A stretch of 64,000 nucleotides of DNA from Luteimonas sp. S4-F44 (GCF_022637415.1 NZ_CP093340.1:434001-498000); one strand, 5' to 3'. Positions 31,151 to 41,943 are shown, counted from the stretch's first letter. Notes: generated by a model from the letters alone, not told the origin. Translations and numbers: made by a program.

Positions 31151-32953
31151 TTAGCGCTTCATCGACGAGAAGAATTCGTCGTTGGACTTCGTGCTCTTCA
31201 TCTTGTCGAGCAGGAACTCCATCGCGGCGATTTCGTCCATCGGGTGCAGCAGCTTGCGCAGGATCCAGATCTTCTGCAGCAGCTCGGGCTCGATCAGGTA
31301 GTCCTCGCGGCGGGTGCCCGACTGGTTGACGTTGATCGCCGGATAGACGCGCTTCTCGGTGATACGACGGTCCAAGTGGACTTCCGAATTGCCGGTGCCC
31401 TTGAACTCTTCGTAGATCACCTTGTCCATCGCGCTGCCGGTATCGACCAGTGCGGTGGCGATGATCGTCAGCGAACCGCCTTCCTCGACGTTGCGGGCCG
31501 CGCCGAAGAAGCGCTTGGGCCGGTGCATCGCGTTGGCGTCGACGCCGCCGGTGAGCACTTTGCCCGAGCTCGGCACGACGTTGTTGTAGGCGCGGGCCAG
31601 ACGGGTGATCGAGTCGAGCAGGATGACCACGTCCTTCTTGTGCTCGACCAGGCGCTTGGCGCGCTCGATCACCATCTCGGCGACCTGCACGTGACGCGCG
31701 GCCGGCTCGTCGAACGTCGAGCTGATGACCTCGCCGCGCACAGTGCGCTGCATCTCGGTCACTTCCTCGGGCCGCTCGTCGATCAGCAGCACGATCAGGT
31801 GCACGTCGGGGTGGTTGTAGGTGATGGCGCTGGCAACCTGCTGCATCATCATCGTCTTGCCGGCCTTGGGCGGCGAGACGATCAGGGCGCGCTGGCCCTT
31901 GCCCTGCGGGGCCATCAGGTCGAGGATGCGTCCGGCGATGTCCTCGCTGGAGCCGTCGCCACGCTCGAGCTTGAAGCGCTTGCGCGGGAACAGCGGGGTC
32001 AGGTTCTCGAACAGCACCTTGCCCTTGCTGGCCTCCGGCGGCTCGCCGTTGATCGTGTCCACGACCGACAGCGCGAAGTAGCGCTCGCCGTCCTTCGGCC
32101 AGCGGATGCGGCCGAGCAGGTGGTCGCCGGTGCGCAGGTTGAAGCGGCGGATCTGGCTGGGCGAGATGTAGACATCGTCCGGACCGGCCAGGTAGCTGGC
32201 CTCGGCTGCGCGCAGGAAGCCGTAGCCGTCGGGCAGGATCTCGAGCACGCCGTCGGCGACGACGCCCTCGCCATGCCGGGTCAGCACCTTGAGCAGCGCG
32301 AAGATCACGTCCTGCTTGCGGGCGCGGGCGACGCCCTCGATCGCGAGCTGGTCGGCGATGTCGAGCAGCTTGTGTGCCGGCATCCGCTTCAGGTCGCTCA
32401 GCGAGTACTGCGGGAAGCCCTCAGGCACGTTCGGCGGCGGCAGGCGCTGCGCGTGGTCGTTGCCGCCGTCCTGCGGCAGGCCGTCGTCGCGGCCGCCGCG
32501 CTGGCGGTCCCGCCGGTTCTTGAAGCGATCGCGGCGGTTGCCCTGGTCCTGGCGATCCTGCCGGTTGTTCTGGTCCTGGCGGTTGTTCTGGTAAGGCTGC
32601 TGCTGCGGGCGCGGTTCGCCGCCCTGGCGCTCACCGCCATTGCGGGGTTCACCGCCGTTGCGCGGCTCGTGGCGCTGTCCGCCGTCCTGCGGCGTGCCAT
32701 CGCCGCCTGTGGCAGGCGGGGCCTTCGGCGGCTGCGGGCGCGGCGCCTCTGGTGCGGCCGATGCCGGGGCCTCGGCGGCCGGACGTGGCGGCGCCGGGGC
32801 GGCAGGGGCGTCCTGGGCGGGAAGCTGGAGCTGGGGCTGGGGGGCGTCGGACGCAGCATCGGCGGGCTTTTTGGCCGCGCGGGGCTTGCGGACGCGCTTG
32901 ACGGCGGTGTCGGCGGCCGGCGTGCCGGCGTCGTCAGGGGTGTTGTCGGACAA
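31151..32953 (-). CDS. rho: transcription termination factor Rho with long N-terminal extension
   Basis: A hexameric RNA helicase that ends transcription. At 600 residues it is about 180 longer than E. coli Rho (419). Residues 1-175 are low-complexity and disordered: Ala/Pro-rich, then Gly/Gln/Asn/Arg-rich ([20 protein letters not shown]). The canonical part begins around [17 protein letters not shown]. The cold-shock-like primary RNA site ([25 protein letters not shown]), Walker A ([10 protein letters not shown]), Walker B ([16 protein letters not shown]) and the Q-loop ([18 protein letters not shown]) are all intact. It is followed by a strong intrinsic terminator. Upstream on the same strand is trxA, an arrangement conserved in gamma-proteobacteria. 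Confidence 0.97.
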   Translation of the reverse strand: MSDNTPDDAGTPAADTAVKRVRKPRAAKKPADAASDAPQPQLQLPAQDAPAAPAPPRPAAEAPASAAPEAPRPQPPKAPPATGGDGTPQDGGQRHEPRNGGEPRNGGERQGGEPRPQQQPYQNNRQDQNNRQDRQDQGNRRDRFKNRRDRQRGGRDDGLPQDGGNDHAQRLPPPNVPEGFPQYSLSDLKRMPAHKLLDIADQLAIEGVARARKQDVIFALLKVLTRHGEGVVADGVLEILPDGYGFLRAAEASYLAGPDDVYISPSQIRRFNLRTGDHLLGRIRWPKDGERYFALSVVDTINGEPPEASKGKVLFENLTPLFPRKRFKLERGDGSSEDIAGRILDLMAPQGKGQRALIVSPPKAGKTMMMQQVASAITYNHPDVHLIVLLIDERPEEVTEMQRTVRGEVISSTFDEPAARHVQVAEMVIERAKRLVEHKKDVVILLDSITRLARAYNNVVPSSGKVLTGGVDANAMHRPKRFFGAARNVEEGGSLTIIATALVDTGSAMDKVIYEEFKGTGNSEVHLDRRITEKRVYPAINVNQSGTRREDYLIEPELLQKIWILRKLLHPMDEIAAMEFLLDKMKSTKSNDEFFSSMKR

Positions 32954-33180
32954 GAGCAGAATCCTCGCTCGGTGCGAGCGCCCGGAGGGCGGAAGGTGGA
33001 AACGGGCAGGGCCGGGAGATCACGCCCGGCAGGTGCAGTTCAGATGGGTGCGGCAGGCGAATGCCTACCGGAGTCGCGCAAACCTAGCATCGCCGCGGGG
33101 GCGTCGGCAAGCGGTTGCGGCGATGGCGATTCAGGCCGAGGCCGCTGGCGGCGGTGTTGGGGCCGCCGCGGGAGGGGCGC

Positions 33181-33507
33181 TCAGAGCGCCTTGTCGATCA
33201 ACTGGGCCAGCTGGGCCTTGCCGACCGCGCCAATCTGGGTGCCATGGACCTGGCCGTCCTTGAACACCAGCAGCATCGGGATCGAGCGCACGTGGTACTT
33301 CAGCGCGGTGGCCTGGTTTTGGTCGACGTCGACTTTGACCACCTTGGCGCGCCCGGCGTAGTCGCCGGCCAGTTCGTCCAGCGCCGGGGCGATCATCCGG
33401 CAGGGGCCGCACCACGGCGCCCAGAAGTCCACCAGCACCGGCACGTCGGCCTGCAGCACGGTGGCGTCGAAGTCGGAATCGGTGGCATGGATGACGCGTT
33501 CGCTCAC
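33181..33507 (-). CDS. trxA: thioredoxin
   Basis: A 108-residue cytoplasmic dithiol reductase with active site WAPWCGPCR and the usual TrxA fold ([21 protein letters not shown], cis-proline SIPMLLVF). The start is GTG at 33507, chosen because the family begins at SERVIHATD and a GGAG lies 6 nt upstream; the frame stays open further upstream without coding signals. It precedes rho on the same strand and is divergent from rhlB, as in E. coli. Confidence 0.96.
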   Translation of the reverse strand: MSERVIHATDSDFDATVLQADVPVLVDFWAPWCGPCRMIAPALDELAGDYAGRAKVVKVDVDQNQATALKYHVRSIPMLLVFKDGQVHGTQIGAVGKAQLAQLIDKAL

Positions 33508-33708
33508 GGGCTTCTCCAGATCGAGGAGGCGCCGGCTGCGGCAGCGGCGCCGGGATGGATGGTAAAGTGGGGGATCGTCGGCCCGAATCAAGGCGGCGCA
33601 TCCGCGGGACGACCCACGCGTCCTGCATCCAGGCAGTCTGCGTTGCGGATGCCTCCCACGCAAGCACGCGGCGCCCACTGCCGGCGACGCCCGGATACAG
33701 ACCTACGC

Positions 33709-35454
33709 ATGAGCGACAAACCCCTTACCGACCTCACCTTCGCCTCCTTCGAGTTACATCCGGCCCTGCAGGCCGGCCTGGAAGGCGCGGGCTTCACCCG
33801 CTGCACTCCGATTCAGGCACTGACGCTGCCGCTGGCGCTCAATGGCCGTGACGTCGCCGGCCAGGCCCAGACCGGCACCGGCAAGACGCTGGCGTTCCTG
33901 GTCGCGGTGATCAATCGCCTGCTGACCCGCCCGGCGCTGGCCGATCGCAAGCCCGAGGACCCGCGCGCACTGATCCTGGCGCCGACCCGCGAACTGGCGA
34001 TCCAGATCCACAAGGACGCGGTCAAGTTCGGCAGCGAGCTGGGCCTGAAATTCGCGCTGGTCTACGGCGGCGTCGACTACGACAAGCAGCGCCAGATCCT
34101 GCAGGAAGGCGCCGACGTCATCATCGCGACCCCCGGCCGGCTGATCGACTACGTCAAGCAGCACAAAGTCGTCAGCCTGCACGCCTGCGAGATGTGTGTG
34201 CTCGACGAGGCCGATCGGATGTTCGACCTGGGCTTCATCAAGGACATCCGTTTCCTGCTGCGCCGGATGCCGGTGCGGACCGAGCGCCAGACCCTGCTGT
34301 TCTCCGCCACGCTCAGCCACCGCGTGCTCGAGCTCGCCTACGAGCACATGAACGAGCCGGAGAAGCTCGTCGTGGAAACCGAGTCGATCACCGCTGCGCG
34401 CGTGCGCCAGCGCATGTACTACCCGGCCGATGACGAGAAGCTGCCGTTGCTGATCGGCCTGCTGTCGCGCAGCGAAGGCGCGCGCACGATGGTGTTCGTC
34501 AACACCAAGGCATTCGTCGAGCGCGTCGCGCGTGCGCTGGAAAAGGCCGGCTACCGCGTCGGCGTGCTCTCGGGCGACGTGCCGCAGAAGAAGCGCGAAT
34601 CGCTGCTCAAGAAGTTCCAGGCCGGCCAGCTGGAGCTGCTGGTGGCGACCGACGTCGCCGCCCGCGGCCTGCACATCGACGGCGTGAGCCACGTCTTCAA
34701 CTACGACCTGCCGTTCGACGCCGAGGACTACGTGCACCGCATTGGGCGCACCGCGCGCCTGGGCGCCGAGGGCGATGCGATCAGCTTCGCCTGCGAGCGT
34801 TACGCGACCTCGCTGCCGGACATCGAGGCCTACATCGAGCAGAAGATTCCGTCCGAGCCGGTGACCCAGGAACTGCTGACGCCGCTGCCGCGCAAGCCGC
34901 GCGAAGGCGTCGAGGTCGATGCTGTCGAGGGCGAGAGTGTCGGCGAGATCTTCCGCGAGGTCCGCGAGGCGCGCGCTGCCGAGGATGCCAAGCGCGGCGG
35001 TGGTCGCGACGGCCGTCCGGGCGGTGGCCGCGGGCCCCGCAGCGGGGGCAGCGAACGGGGCGAGCGCGGCGAGCGTCCGCGTCGCCGCAAGCCGCAGGTC
35101 GAAGCTGCCGGTGAAGCGAGCGGCACGGCGACCGCGCCTGCTGCCCAGGCGCCGGTGATCGACGCCGCCGGGGCGGTCGCCCAGGCGATGCCCGATGCCA
35201 GCAAGCCGCCGCGCAAGCGTCGGCGTCGTCGTCGCGGCCAGAAGGTCGAGGGCGCCGAGACGCCGGCCGTGCAGTCCGGTGAGGCCGCTGCCGGCAAGCG
35301 CGGCAACGGCAACGCCGCCGGCCAGGGCCCGCGCGAGGTCCGTCCGACGCAACGCCAGGTGCCGGCCGCACCGGCCGCCGAGAAGGCGCCGTCGCTGTTG
35401 GGCCGGATCGGTCGCGGCCTGCGCCGGCTGGTCTCGGGGCGCGACGCGCGCTGA
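33709..35454 (+). CDS. rhlB: DEAD-box RNA helicase RhlB with basic C-terminal tail
   Basis: A 581-residue ATP-dependent RNA helicase of the RNA degradosome. All motifs are present: Q motif TPIQ, motif I AQTGTGKT, Ia PTRELAIQ, Ib TPGRL, DEAD ([10 protein letters not shown]), [14 protein letters not shown] and [12 protein letters not shown]. The catalytic core ends at about residue 400. A further about 160 residues are low-complexity, alternating Gly/Arg/Pro-rich and Lys/Arg clusters ([14 protein letters not shown]), likely for RNA or RNase E binding. ATG 33709 is taken; an open frame upstream is not coding. Divergent from trxA-rho. Confidence 0.95.
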   Translation: MSDKPLTDLTFASFELHPALQAGLEGAGFTRCTPIQALTLPLALNGRDVAGQAQTGTGKTLAFLVAVINRLLTRPALADRKPEDPRALILAPTRELAIQIHKDAVKFGSELGLKFALVYGGVDYDKQRQILQEGADVIIATPGRLIDYVKQHKVVSLHACEMCVLDEADRMFDLGFIKDIRFLLRRMPVRTERQTLLFSATLSHRVLELAYEHMNEPEKLVVETESITAARVRQRMYYPADDEKLPLLIGLLSRSEGARTMVFVNTKAFVERVARALEKAGYRVGVLSGDVPQKKRESLLKKFQAGQLELLVATDVAARGLHIDGVSHVFNYDLPFDAEDYVHRIGRTARLGAEGDAISFACERYATSLPDIEAYIEQKIPSEPVTQELLTPLPRKPREGVEVDAVEGESVGEIFREVREARAAEDAKRGGGRDGRPGGGRGPRSGGSERGERGERPRRRKPQVEAAGEASGTATAPAAQAPVIDAAGAVAQAMPDASKPPRKRRRRRRGQKVEGAETPAVQSGEAAAGKRGNGNAAGQGPREVRPTQRQVPAAPAAEKAPSLLGRIGRGLRRLVSGRDAR

Positions 35455-35594
35455 CGTCGTCTGCCCGGTGTCGCCCAAGGACGCTCCGCTTGCGCGGGGC
35501 GTTCGCGTTTCCGGAACGGGCGCCTGTGGCGGAAACGCCCGCGCTGCGCGCGCCTCGACATCGATCCGGGCCATTCCCTGCGATACTGGCGTGC

Positions 35595-36276
<682 letters not shown>

Positions 36277-36284
<8 letters not shown>

Positions 36285-37227
36285 GGCGCCCCACAAGCAG
36301 CCGGCCCGCACCGGCGCGTCCCCGGTCGGTACCTGGGTCGACCACCATGTCTACAGCTTCGTCGCCAGCCTGGGGCGCGTGTTCCGCAGGCCCTGGTCGA
36401 CCGCGCTGACGATCGGCGTGATGGCGGTCGCGCTGGCCCTGCCGCTCGGCCTGTGGCTGGTGCTCGACAACGTCGGTCGGCTTGGCGGCAGCATCGACGC
36501 CTCGCGCGAGATCAGCGTGTTCCTGCAGCGTGATGTCGATGCCGAGCGCGCCGGCGCGCTCGCCGGCGAGCTGCGCGCGCGCGATGATGTCGGCAGCGTG
36601 GTCCATCGCACGCCCGAAGAAGGCCTGGCCGAACTGCGCGAGCGCGGCGAGTTCGGCCCGGCGATCGATGTCCTCGACGAAAACCCCTTGCCGCATGTGC
36701 TGATCCTGACCCCCGCGGGTGACGAAATGCTGCTGGCCGATGCGCTGCGGCAACTGCCCGAGGCCGAACTGGTGCAGCACGACGCGCAGTGGCGGCAGCG
36801 GCTCGACGGCTGGCTGCGCTTGGGCGGCCGCGTGGTCTGGGTCCTGGCGGCGCTGCTGGGCCTGGGCGCGCTGCTGGTCGTGGGCAACACCGTGCGATTG
36901 GACATCCAGTCGCGACGCGAGGAACTGGGCGTGCTGCAGTTGCTGGGCGCGACCGACGGCTTCATCCGGCGGCCGTTCCTCTATCTGGGCGCCTGGTACG
37001 GGCTGGCTTCGGGCGCGGTCGCACTGGCGCTGCTGGGCGCGGCGGCGGCCGCGTTGCGCGCGCCGCTGGCCGAGGTCGCGGCCAGCTACGGTGCGACGTT
37101 CGCGCTGCGCGGCTTCGGGCCGCTCGGCGTGTTGGCGGTGCTGGGCGGCTCGACCGCGCTGGGCTGGCTCGGCGGCGGCATTGTCACCGGCCACTTCCTG
37201 CGCCAGACGCGTCCCGACCATGCCTGA
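36277..37227 (+). CDS. ftsX: cell division protein FtsX
   Basis: The 316-residue permease-like partner of FtsE. A cytoplasmic N-terminus is followed by TM1 near residues 45-65, a periplasmic domain ([15 protein letters not shown] to about 180) that contacts the amidase activator EnvC, and three further TM segments (about 188-208, 240-262 and 285-307). The typical [22 protein letters not shown] motif lies between TM2 and TM3. Its first 8 bp lie inside ftsE and its last 8 inside ung. Confidence 0.95.
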
Positions 37228-37954
37228 TTCGCAAACGATGACGCCCGCGGTCGAGACCGCCTCCCGCATCAAGCTCGAGCCCTCGTGGAAGGCGCATGTG
37301 GGCGACTGGCTGCTCCGCGACGACATGCAGGCGCTGTCGGCGTTCCTGCGCACACGCCGCGCCGAGGGCGCGCGGATCCATCCGCCGGGCCCGGACATCT
37401 TCGCCGCGTTCGACGCGACCCCGTTCGACGCGGTCAAGGTCGTCATTCTCGGACAGGACCCGTATCACGGGCCCGGCCAGGCGCATGGCCTGTCGTTTTC
37501 GGTACGGCCCGACGTGCGCATCCCGCCGTCGCTGGACAACATGTTCAAGGAGATCAACCGCGACCTCGGACTGCCGCGGCCCGACCACGGCTGGTTGATG
37601 CCGTGGGCGCGCCAGGGCGTACTGCTGCTCAATGCGGTGCTGACGGTCGAGGAAGGCCGGGCCGGCTCGCACCAGGGCAAGGGCTGGGAGGGCTTCACCG
37701 ACCACGTTGTCGACACCCTCAATCGCGAGCGCGAGGGCCTGGTGTTCCTGCTGTGGGGCAGCTACGCGCAGGCCAAGGGCAAGCTGGTCGACACGCGCCG
37801 CCACCGGGTGCTGCGCAGCACCCACCCCTCGCCGCTGTCGGCGCATCGCGGGTTCCTCGGCTGTGGCCATTTCTCGGCCACCAACGACTACCTGCAGCGC
37901 CGCGGCGAGCAACCGATCGATTGGTCGCTGCCGCCGCGCGCCTCGCTCGCCTAG
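37220..37954 (+). CDS. ung: uracil-DNA glycosylase (family 1)
   Basis: It removes uracil from DNA, beginning base excision repair. The 244-residue protein shows the family 1 motifs [17 protein letters not shown] (catalytic Asp and Tyr), [10 protein letters not shown] and [13 protein letters not shown] (catalytic His). The ATG at 37220 overlaps the ftsX stop by 8 bp; a second ATG six codons later (37238) could be the true start, since the core homology begins at about [10 protein letters not shown]. It is the last gene of the ftsE-ftsX-ung operon. No intrinsic terminator is evident after it. Confidence 0.96.
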   Translation: MPDSQTMTPAVETASRIKLEPSWKAHVGDWLLRDDMQALSAFLRTRRAEGARIHPPGPDIFAAFDATPFDAVKVVILGQDPYHGPGQAHGLSFSVRPDVRIPPSLDNMFKEINRDLGLPRPDHGWLMPWARQGVLLLNAVLTVEEGRAGSHQGKGWEGFTDHVVDTLNREREGLVFLLWGSYAQAKGKLVDTRRHRVLRSTHPSPLSAHRGFLGCGHFSATNDYLQRRGEQPIDWSLPPRASLA

Positions 37955-38079
37955 ATCGGCTGTCCCATGTCTCCAGGATCCGGGCGGGGAGGGCCCGGCC
38001 GAGTCCGACGACCGTACAGCCCCGCGCGCGTTCAGCAGGAACCGTGGCGGTCACGATTCGCGTGGGTCGCGGGTTTGGC

Positions 38080-38600
38080 CTACGGGGCGTTCAGAAAGCG
38101 TGTGACTGCATCGTTGAGCGGTGCAGCACATTCCATTCTTCGGGCAACCAATGACCGCAGTCGGGCAGGATCAGCCCCGTCACGTCGGTGGCGAAGCGCT
38201 TCATCATCTCGACCTGGTACCGCCCCATTCCGCCGTGATCGCCGCCGCCGATGGCCAGCACAGGAAGGGTGATATTGGTCTGTGACAACACCTTGTTGTC
38301 CTCCACGCATTGATTGAGCACGCGGTAGTACTCGAACGCGGCATGCAGGCTGTGCGGCTTGGCATAGGACGCGGCGTAGAGGTCAAGCAGTTCGGGCGTG
38401 AAGACTTCCTGGTTGGTGGCATGCTGCTTGATGAAATGCTCGAAGAACATCCGCTCCTTGCCGGTGATCAGTGTCTCGGCCAACCGGTGATCGGCGGCGA
38501 AGAAGCTGAAATGCCAGACCAGCGATTCGTCCTGCGGCGTGAACGCCGGAAACGAGTAGATCGTGTCGTTGGGGATCGGTGCTTCCATGTAGATCGCGCG
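38080..38600 (-). pseudogene. alpha/beta hydrolase remnant, 5'-truncated and frameshifted
   Basis: Only the cap and C-terminal portion of an epoxide-hydrolase-like alpha/beta hydrolase is left: [20 protein letters not shown], a cap segment, [20 protein letters not shown] and the catalytic histidine region DCGHWLPEE. The N-terminal half with the nucleophile elbow and oxyanion motif is absent; about 65 bp upstream the MFS gene ends. After LPEE the frame is broken by a tandem 5-bp repeat (GAATG GAATG, about 38128-38137): the main frame reads on to a stop at 38091, while removing one copy restores the family C-terminus [16 protein letters not shown] to 38080. Both lesions say it is a pseudogene. 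A 165-residue fragment from ATG 38588 might still be translated. Confidence 0.85.
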
Positions 38601-38653
38601 GCGCTTTACTGAAAATTGAAGGCGAAACAAGCGCGCAGCGGATGCGCGGTGGT

Positions 38654-39865
38654 TCAGTGGTCGGCGGCATGTGCCCGGGGCCCCGGGCGGAACCCATGCG
38701 TCTTGGCTGCCCAGGCGATGACGAACGCGATGGCCGACAACGCCATCAGTGCCCAAGGGAAGGTGTAGGCGCCCCACTGCTGCAGCAGCACGCCGCCCAG
38801 AACACCGCCACCGGCGATCACGCTGTTCCAGGCCACCACGTTCATCGACAGCGCCACGTCGGCGCCATCGCCCGCGGTGTCGGCCAGCGCCGTTTGCAGC
38901 AAGGTCGCCGCGCCGCCGAACGTCAGCCCCCAGATGGCGACGCCCACGTAAACGAGGCTGGGCACGGCGGGCAGCCAGGCGAATGCCAGCGCCACCAGGA
39001 AGAAGGCCGCCAGGCTCGCAAGTACGGTCCTGCGCAGGTGGCGCTCCACCAGCCGGCCGGTCATCGCGATGCCGATCAGCGCAGCGAGTCCGAAGACAAG
39101 CAAGACGACGTCGACGCGATCGAGCAATCCCGCCTGGGCCACAAAAGGCGCGACATAGGTGTAAAGGATGTTGTGCGCCAGCATCCAGGCCATGACCGTC
39201 GCCAACACCGGCCGAACGCCGGGTGTCGTCAGTACCTTGCGCAGGGGCATACGCGCATGCCCGGCTTGGCCGGGGTAATCGGGGACCTTGGCCAGCACCC
39301 AGAGGATCAGAACCAGCGTCAGCCCGGACATCACGCCGAACGCACTGCGCCAGCCCACTGCGCCGCCCAGCCAGGTGCCCAGTGGCACGCCCAGCGACAA
39401 CGCGATCGGTGTGCCGACCATCGCGATCGCCATGGCGCGGCCTTGCTGATGGGGCTGCACCATCCGTCGTGCGTAGCCGGCCAACAGGCTCCATGCCAGG
39501 CCGGCCGCCATGCCGGCGAAAAAGCGCGCCGTCAGTGTCAGCCAGTAGTGAGAGGACAGCGCGGTGACGGTGTTGAACACCAGGAAGCCCACAATGGTGA
39601 GCAGCAGCACGTTGCGCCGTCTCCAGCCGCGGGTGGCGAGTGTCAACGGAATGGCTGCGAGCACCGAGCCGAGCGCATAGGCCGTCACCGTCTGCCCTGC
39701 CATCGCGGCGGACACGTCCAGTCCATCCACGATCTGCGGCAGCAGCCCGGCTGGCAGGGTTTCAGTCACGATGCAGATGAAGCCAGTCATCGCCAATGCC
39801 AATAACGCCGCGATGGGTAGCCGCTCAGCGGACGCGTGAGGGGGCAACGTATCGGAAGAGCGCAC
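38654..39865 (-). CDS. MFS exporter, DHA1 family
   Basis: A 403-residue inner-membrane drug/sugar efflux-type transporter with 12 helices. Typical features are a helix-1 [18 protein letters not shown], the antiporter-like [26 protein letters not shown] of helix 5, and the RRRNVLLLT loop. It resembles the AraJ/YdhP-type exporters. It is divergent from the TetR gene over a short AT-rich region with a palindromic operator, so TetR control is expected. The substrate is unknown. The hydrolase remnant lies downstream on the same strand; intact relatives of this cassette probably had a working hydrolase. Confidence 0.9.
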   Translation of the reverse strand: MRSSDTLPPHASAERLPIAALLALAMTGFICIVTETLPAGLLPQIVDGLDVSAAMAGQTVTAYALGSVLAAIPLTLATRGWRRRNVLLLTIVGFLVFNTVTALSSHYWLTLTARFFAGMAAGLAWSLLAGYARRMVQPHQQGRAMAIAMVGTPIALSLGVPLGTWLGGAVGWRSAFGVMSGLTLVLILWVLAKVPDYPGQAGHARMPLRKVLTTPGVRPVLATVMAWMLAHNILYTYVAPFVAQAGLLDRVDVVLLVFGLAALIGIAMTGRLVERHLRRTVLASLAAFFLVALAFAWLPAVPSLVYVGVAIWGLTFGGAATLLQTALADTAGDGADVALSMNVVAWNSVIAGGGVLGGVLLQQWGAYTFPWALMALSAIAFVIAWAAKTHGFRPGPRAHAADH

Positions 39866-39911
39866 AGGATGTCCTTGATATGGAGGGCCGCGGGAGACGC
39901 GGTTATTTATG

Positions 39912-39923
39912 TATCGATCGATA
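39912..39923. promoter_or_regulatory. probable TetR operator in the TetR/MFS intergenic region
   Basis: TATCGATCGATA is a perfect 12-bp palindrome in the 130-bp AT-rich divergent region. A related half-site (TGTATCGAATAG) follows near 39959-39970. The composition (many A/T runs at 39900-39980) contrasts sharply with the GC-rich surroundings and suits two face-to-face promoters controlled by the adjacent TetR protein. Confidence 0.55.
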
Positions 39924-39997
39924 TATTAATCGGCGAAGCGACGCTTTTCCATGAATTTTGTATCGAATAGTATTTATTTCGAGACCAGGAGCACGCC

Positions 39998-40660
39998 ATG
40001 GCACAACTGGGCAGACCCCGCAGCTTCGATCGAGACGCCGCCATCGAGCAGGCGCTGCATCTGTTCTGGGAGCAGGGCTATGAATCCACATCCCTGAGCC
40101 AGCTCAAGGCCGCCATCGGTGGCGGGATTTCCGCGCCCAGCTTTTACGCTGCGTTCGGCTCCAAGGAGGCCCTGTACCAAGAATGCGTCGCGCGCTATCT
40201 GGCCACCTATGCGCAGGTCACCGAATGCCTGTGGGACGAGAGCCTTGCGCCCAGAGAGGCGCTGGAACTGGCCCTCAGACGTTCCGCGCGCATGCAGTGC
40301 GAGCGCGGGCGCCCCCGAGGGTGCATGGTCGGGCTGGGCGTGATGAGCGCGCCCTCGGCCGAACTGGCGTCAGTGACGGCTCCGCTCAAGCGCTCGCGTG
40401 CGCGGACCCGCGCCGGCATCAAAGCCTGCATCGAAAGGGCGGCCGCTGCAGGGCAACTCGCGGAAGGCGTCGATATGGGCGCACTGGGCACGGTCTTCGA
40501 TAGCTTCCTGCTCGGTCTGTCCACGCTTGCCAGGGACGGGGTCGGCCTTCCGGTCATGGAGGCTGCGATCAGTCAGGTCATGGCGCTCTGGGCCCCGGAT
40601 CTCGGAAACCAGGAAAACCAGGGTCAGAGTGCAATTTCGCAAGGCGAAATTGCACTCTGA
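39998..40660 (+). CDS. TetR-family repressor with a repeat-derived C-terminus
   Basis: A 220-residue regulator. The N-terminal helix-turn-helix is intact (RPRSFDRDAAIEQALHLFWE, ISAPSFYAAFGSKEALYQEC), followed by a ligand-binding domain up to about residue 205 (MEAAISQVMALWAPDLG). The last about 15 residues (NQENQGQSAISQGEIAL) are encoded by the palindromic element at 40616-40668, which also supplies the stop codon. So the natural C-terminus has been replaced or extended by a repeat. An AGGAG box precedes the ATG. It probably represses the divergent MFS gene. Confidence 0.9.
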   Translation: MAQLGRPRSFDRDAAIEQALHLFWEQGYESTSLSQLKAAIGGGISAPSFYAAFGSKEALYQECVARYLATYAQVTECLWDESLAPREALELALRRSARMQCERGRPRGCMVGLGVMSAPSAELASVTAPLKRSRARTRAGIKACIERAAAAGQLAEGVDMGALGTVFDSFLLGLSTLARDGVGLPVMEAAISQVMALWAPDLGNQENQGQSAISQGEIAL

Positions 40661-40668
40661 CCCTGGTT
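40616..40668. repeat. palindromic repeat element, copy 2, overlapping the TetR 3' end
   Basis: Two perfect 25-nt arms (AACCAGGGTCAGAGTGCAAT continued by TTCGC, and its complement) flank a 3-nt loop. The arms match copy 1 at 30859-30913 over at least 24 nt; only the loop differs. The left arm codes the last residues and stop of the TetR gene. Confidence 0.9.
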
Positions 40669-40753
40669 CTGCGACACCAGTGGCCGGCTATGCTGCCAGG
40701 CTGCTGTTCGTCCGAAGTGGGTGTCCCTTCGTTCCTGTGGGTGAGGGAAGGGC

Positions 40754-40786
40754 CATAAAAAAACCCGGCAGCGCAAGCTGCCGGGT
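40754..40786 (-). terminator. intrinsic terminator of the phasin gene
   Basis: On the minus strand, ACCCGGCAGC/GCTGCCGGGT with a 4-nt loop (40763-40786) is followed by TTTTTTATGG. It lies 65 bp beyond the phasin stop. Confidence 0.92.
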
Positions 40787-40851
40787 CGGCTCAGGCGAGG
40801 GAGGGATCGCCCGAGTGTTCGGTGGCATGCGGGCCGTGGGCCAGTATGCGG

Positions 40852-41259
40852 TCAACGCTTGGCGGTGGGCTTGCCCGCGGCCGCCTTGGCGACGGTCTCG
40901 GCCTGCGCGCGGACGTCGGCGGTGGCCGATTCGAGCTGTGACTTGGCGAGTTCAGCGATCGCCTCGTTGGTCTTCACGGTGCGGCCGATGACTTCCTGGC
41001 CAGCGCTGACCAGGCGCTCGACGTTCTCGCGGGCGATCTGCGCGCCCTTGGGCCACAGCGCCTTCATGCCGTCGAGATCGCGGACCTCGATCGCTTCGTT
41101 GACGAACGCGAAGGTGGCGTTGGCATTCTCGCCGAGCGTGGTGAAGTGGACGCCGAAGACCTTCTCGACGTTCTCGAGGGTCAGGCGGTTGATCTGAGCC
41201 GCGGCATCGGCAAACTGGCGCGACGCGGCGGTGAACTGCTCGTTGAACTGGTAGGACAT
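40852..41259 (-). CDS. phasin family protein
   Basis: A 135-residue granule-surface protein. Helical, Ala/Glu-rich sequence with the phasin pattern: NEQFTAASRQFADAAAQINRLTLENVEKVF, ARENVERLVSAGQEVIGRTV and a Lys-rich end KAAAGKPTAKR. It coats polyhydroxyalkanoate granules in relatives. No PHA synthase gene lies in the window. The ATG at 41259 follows AGGTAA; an upstream in-frame ATG at 41301 would add 14 unrelated residues and overlap the promoter. Two PhaR-like sites precede it, and a strong terminator follows. Confidence 0.9.
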   Translation of the reverse strand: MSYQFNEQFTAASRQFADAAAQINRLTLENVEKVFGVHFTTLGENANATFAFVNEAIEVRDLDGMKALWPKGAQIARENVERLVSAGQEVIGRTVKTNEAIAELAKSQLESATADVRAQAETVAKAAAGKPTAKR

Positions 41260-41293
41260 GGCGGTTACCTGCGTGGGCCGGCGGCTGCCGGGT

Positions 41294-41335
41294 TTGTGCA
41301 ATGCAGCATAGCGCGCCCATGTTGCATTGCAACAT
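41294..41335 (-). promoter_or_regulatory. phasin promoter overlapped by two PhaR-like palindromes
   Basis: On the minus strand, TTGCAA (41332-41327) and TATGCT (41310-41305) form a -35/-10 pair with a 16-bp spacer. Two related near-palindromes overlap them: ATGTTGCA-T-TGCAACAT (41319-41335) and TTGTGCAATGCAGCA (41294-41308). Both contain TGCATTGCA or its complement, the kind of TGC-rich site bound by the PHA repressor PhaR. Binding would block both promoter elements. The PhaR assignment is by resemblance. Confidence 0.6.
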
Positions 41336-41476
41336 CGAGCCGACGAACGGTCGCAGTGTATTCAGTTTCATGGGCGGATCAACGGCTTGGCCGCGGACGG
41401 CGCGCCGCCGGCCCCGGGATGCAGGTTGCCCGTCGCACCGATGCGGGACCCTGGGCCGCCAAGGGCCTTTCTGGGC

Positions 41477-41833
41477 TCAGGGGCCGGTGTAGCGACAGCC
41501 CGAGGTGCAGGTCTCGCGGATCACGATCGCGCTCAACGCAGGCAGGGTCGGCTTGAGCCGCTCCCAGATCCAGATCGCCAGGCGTTCGCTGGTCGGGTTG
41601 TCGAGCCCGGGGATCTCGTTGAGGTAGTGGTGGTCGAGCTGGGCGTAGAGCGGCGCGAACGCGGCTTTGAGGTCGCCGAAGTCCATGATCCACCCCGAGG
41701 TCTCGCCCGGCTCGCCCGAGACATGGATCTCGATCTGGAACGAGTGGCCGTGCAGCCGCGCGCACTTGTGTCCGGGCGGCACGTTGGGCAGGCGATGCGC
41801 CGCCTCGACGGAGAAGACCTTGAAGATATCCAT
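41477..41833 (-). CDS. queD: 6-carboxytetrahydropterin synthase QueD
   Basis: A 118-residue enzyme of the queuosine/preQ0 pathway that converts dihydroneopterin triphosphate to 6-carboxytetrahydropterin. The zinc-binding histidines are in EAAHRLP and [10 protein letters not shown], the catalytic Cys is in HKCARLHGH, and the DHHYLNE and [12 protein letters not shown] segments are conserved. The start at 41833 ([13 protein letters not shown]) is taken from the family; a longer open frame upstream is not protein-like. It lies upstream of phasin, which has its own promoter. Confidence 0.95.
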   Translation of the reverse strand: MDIFKVFSVEAAHRLPNVPPGHKCARLHGHSFQIEIHVSGEPGETSGWIMDFGDLKAAFAPLYAQLDHHYLNEIPGLDNPTSERLAIWIWERLKPTLPALSAIVIRETCTSGCRYTGP

Positions 41834-41943
41834 GACGGCATTGTCGAGGGTGGCCGGCGGCGCGGCAATCGCGGCGTGGCAGGGGAGGCCGCACGGCGTC
41901 CATGGGCACGCGACGCGGCGCTGGCCGCGCATAGAATGCGGGC

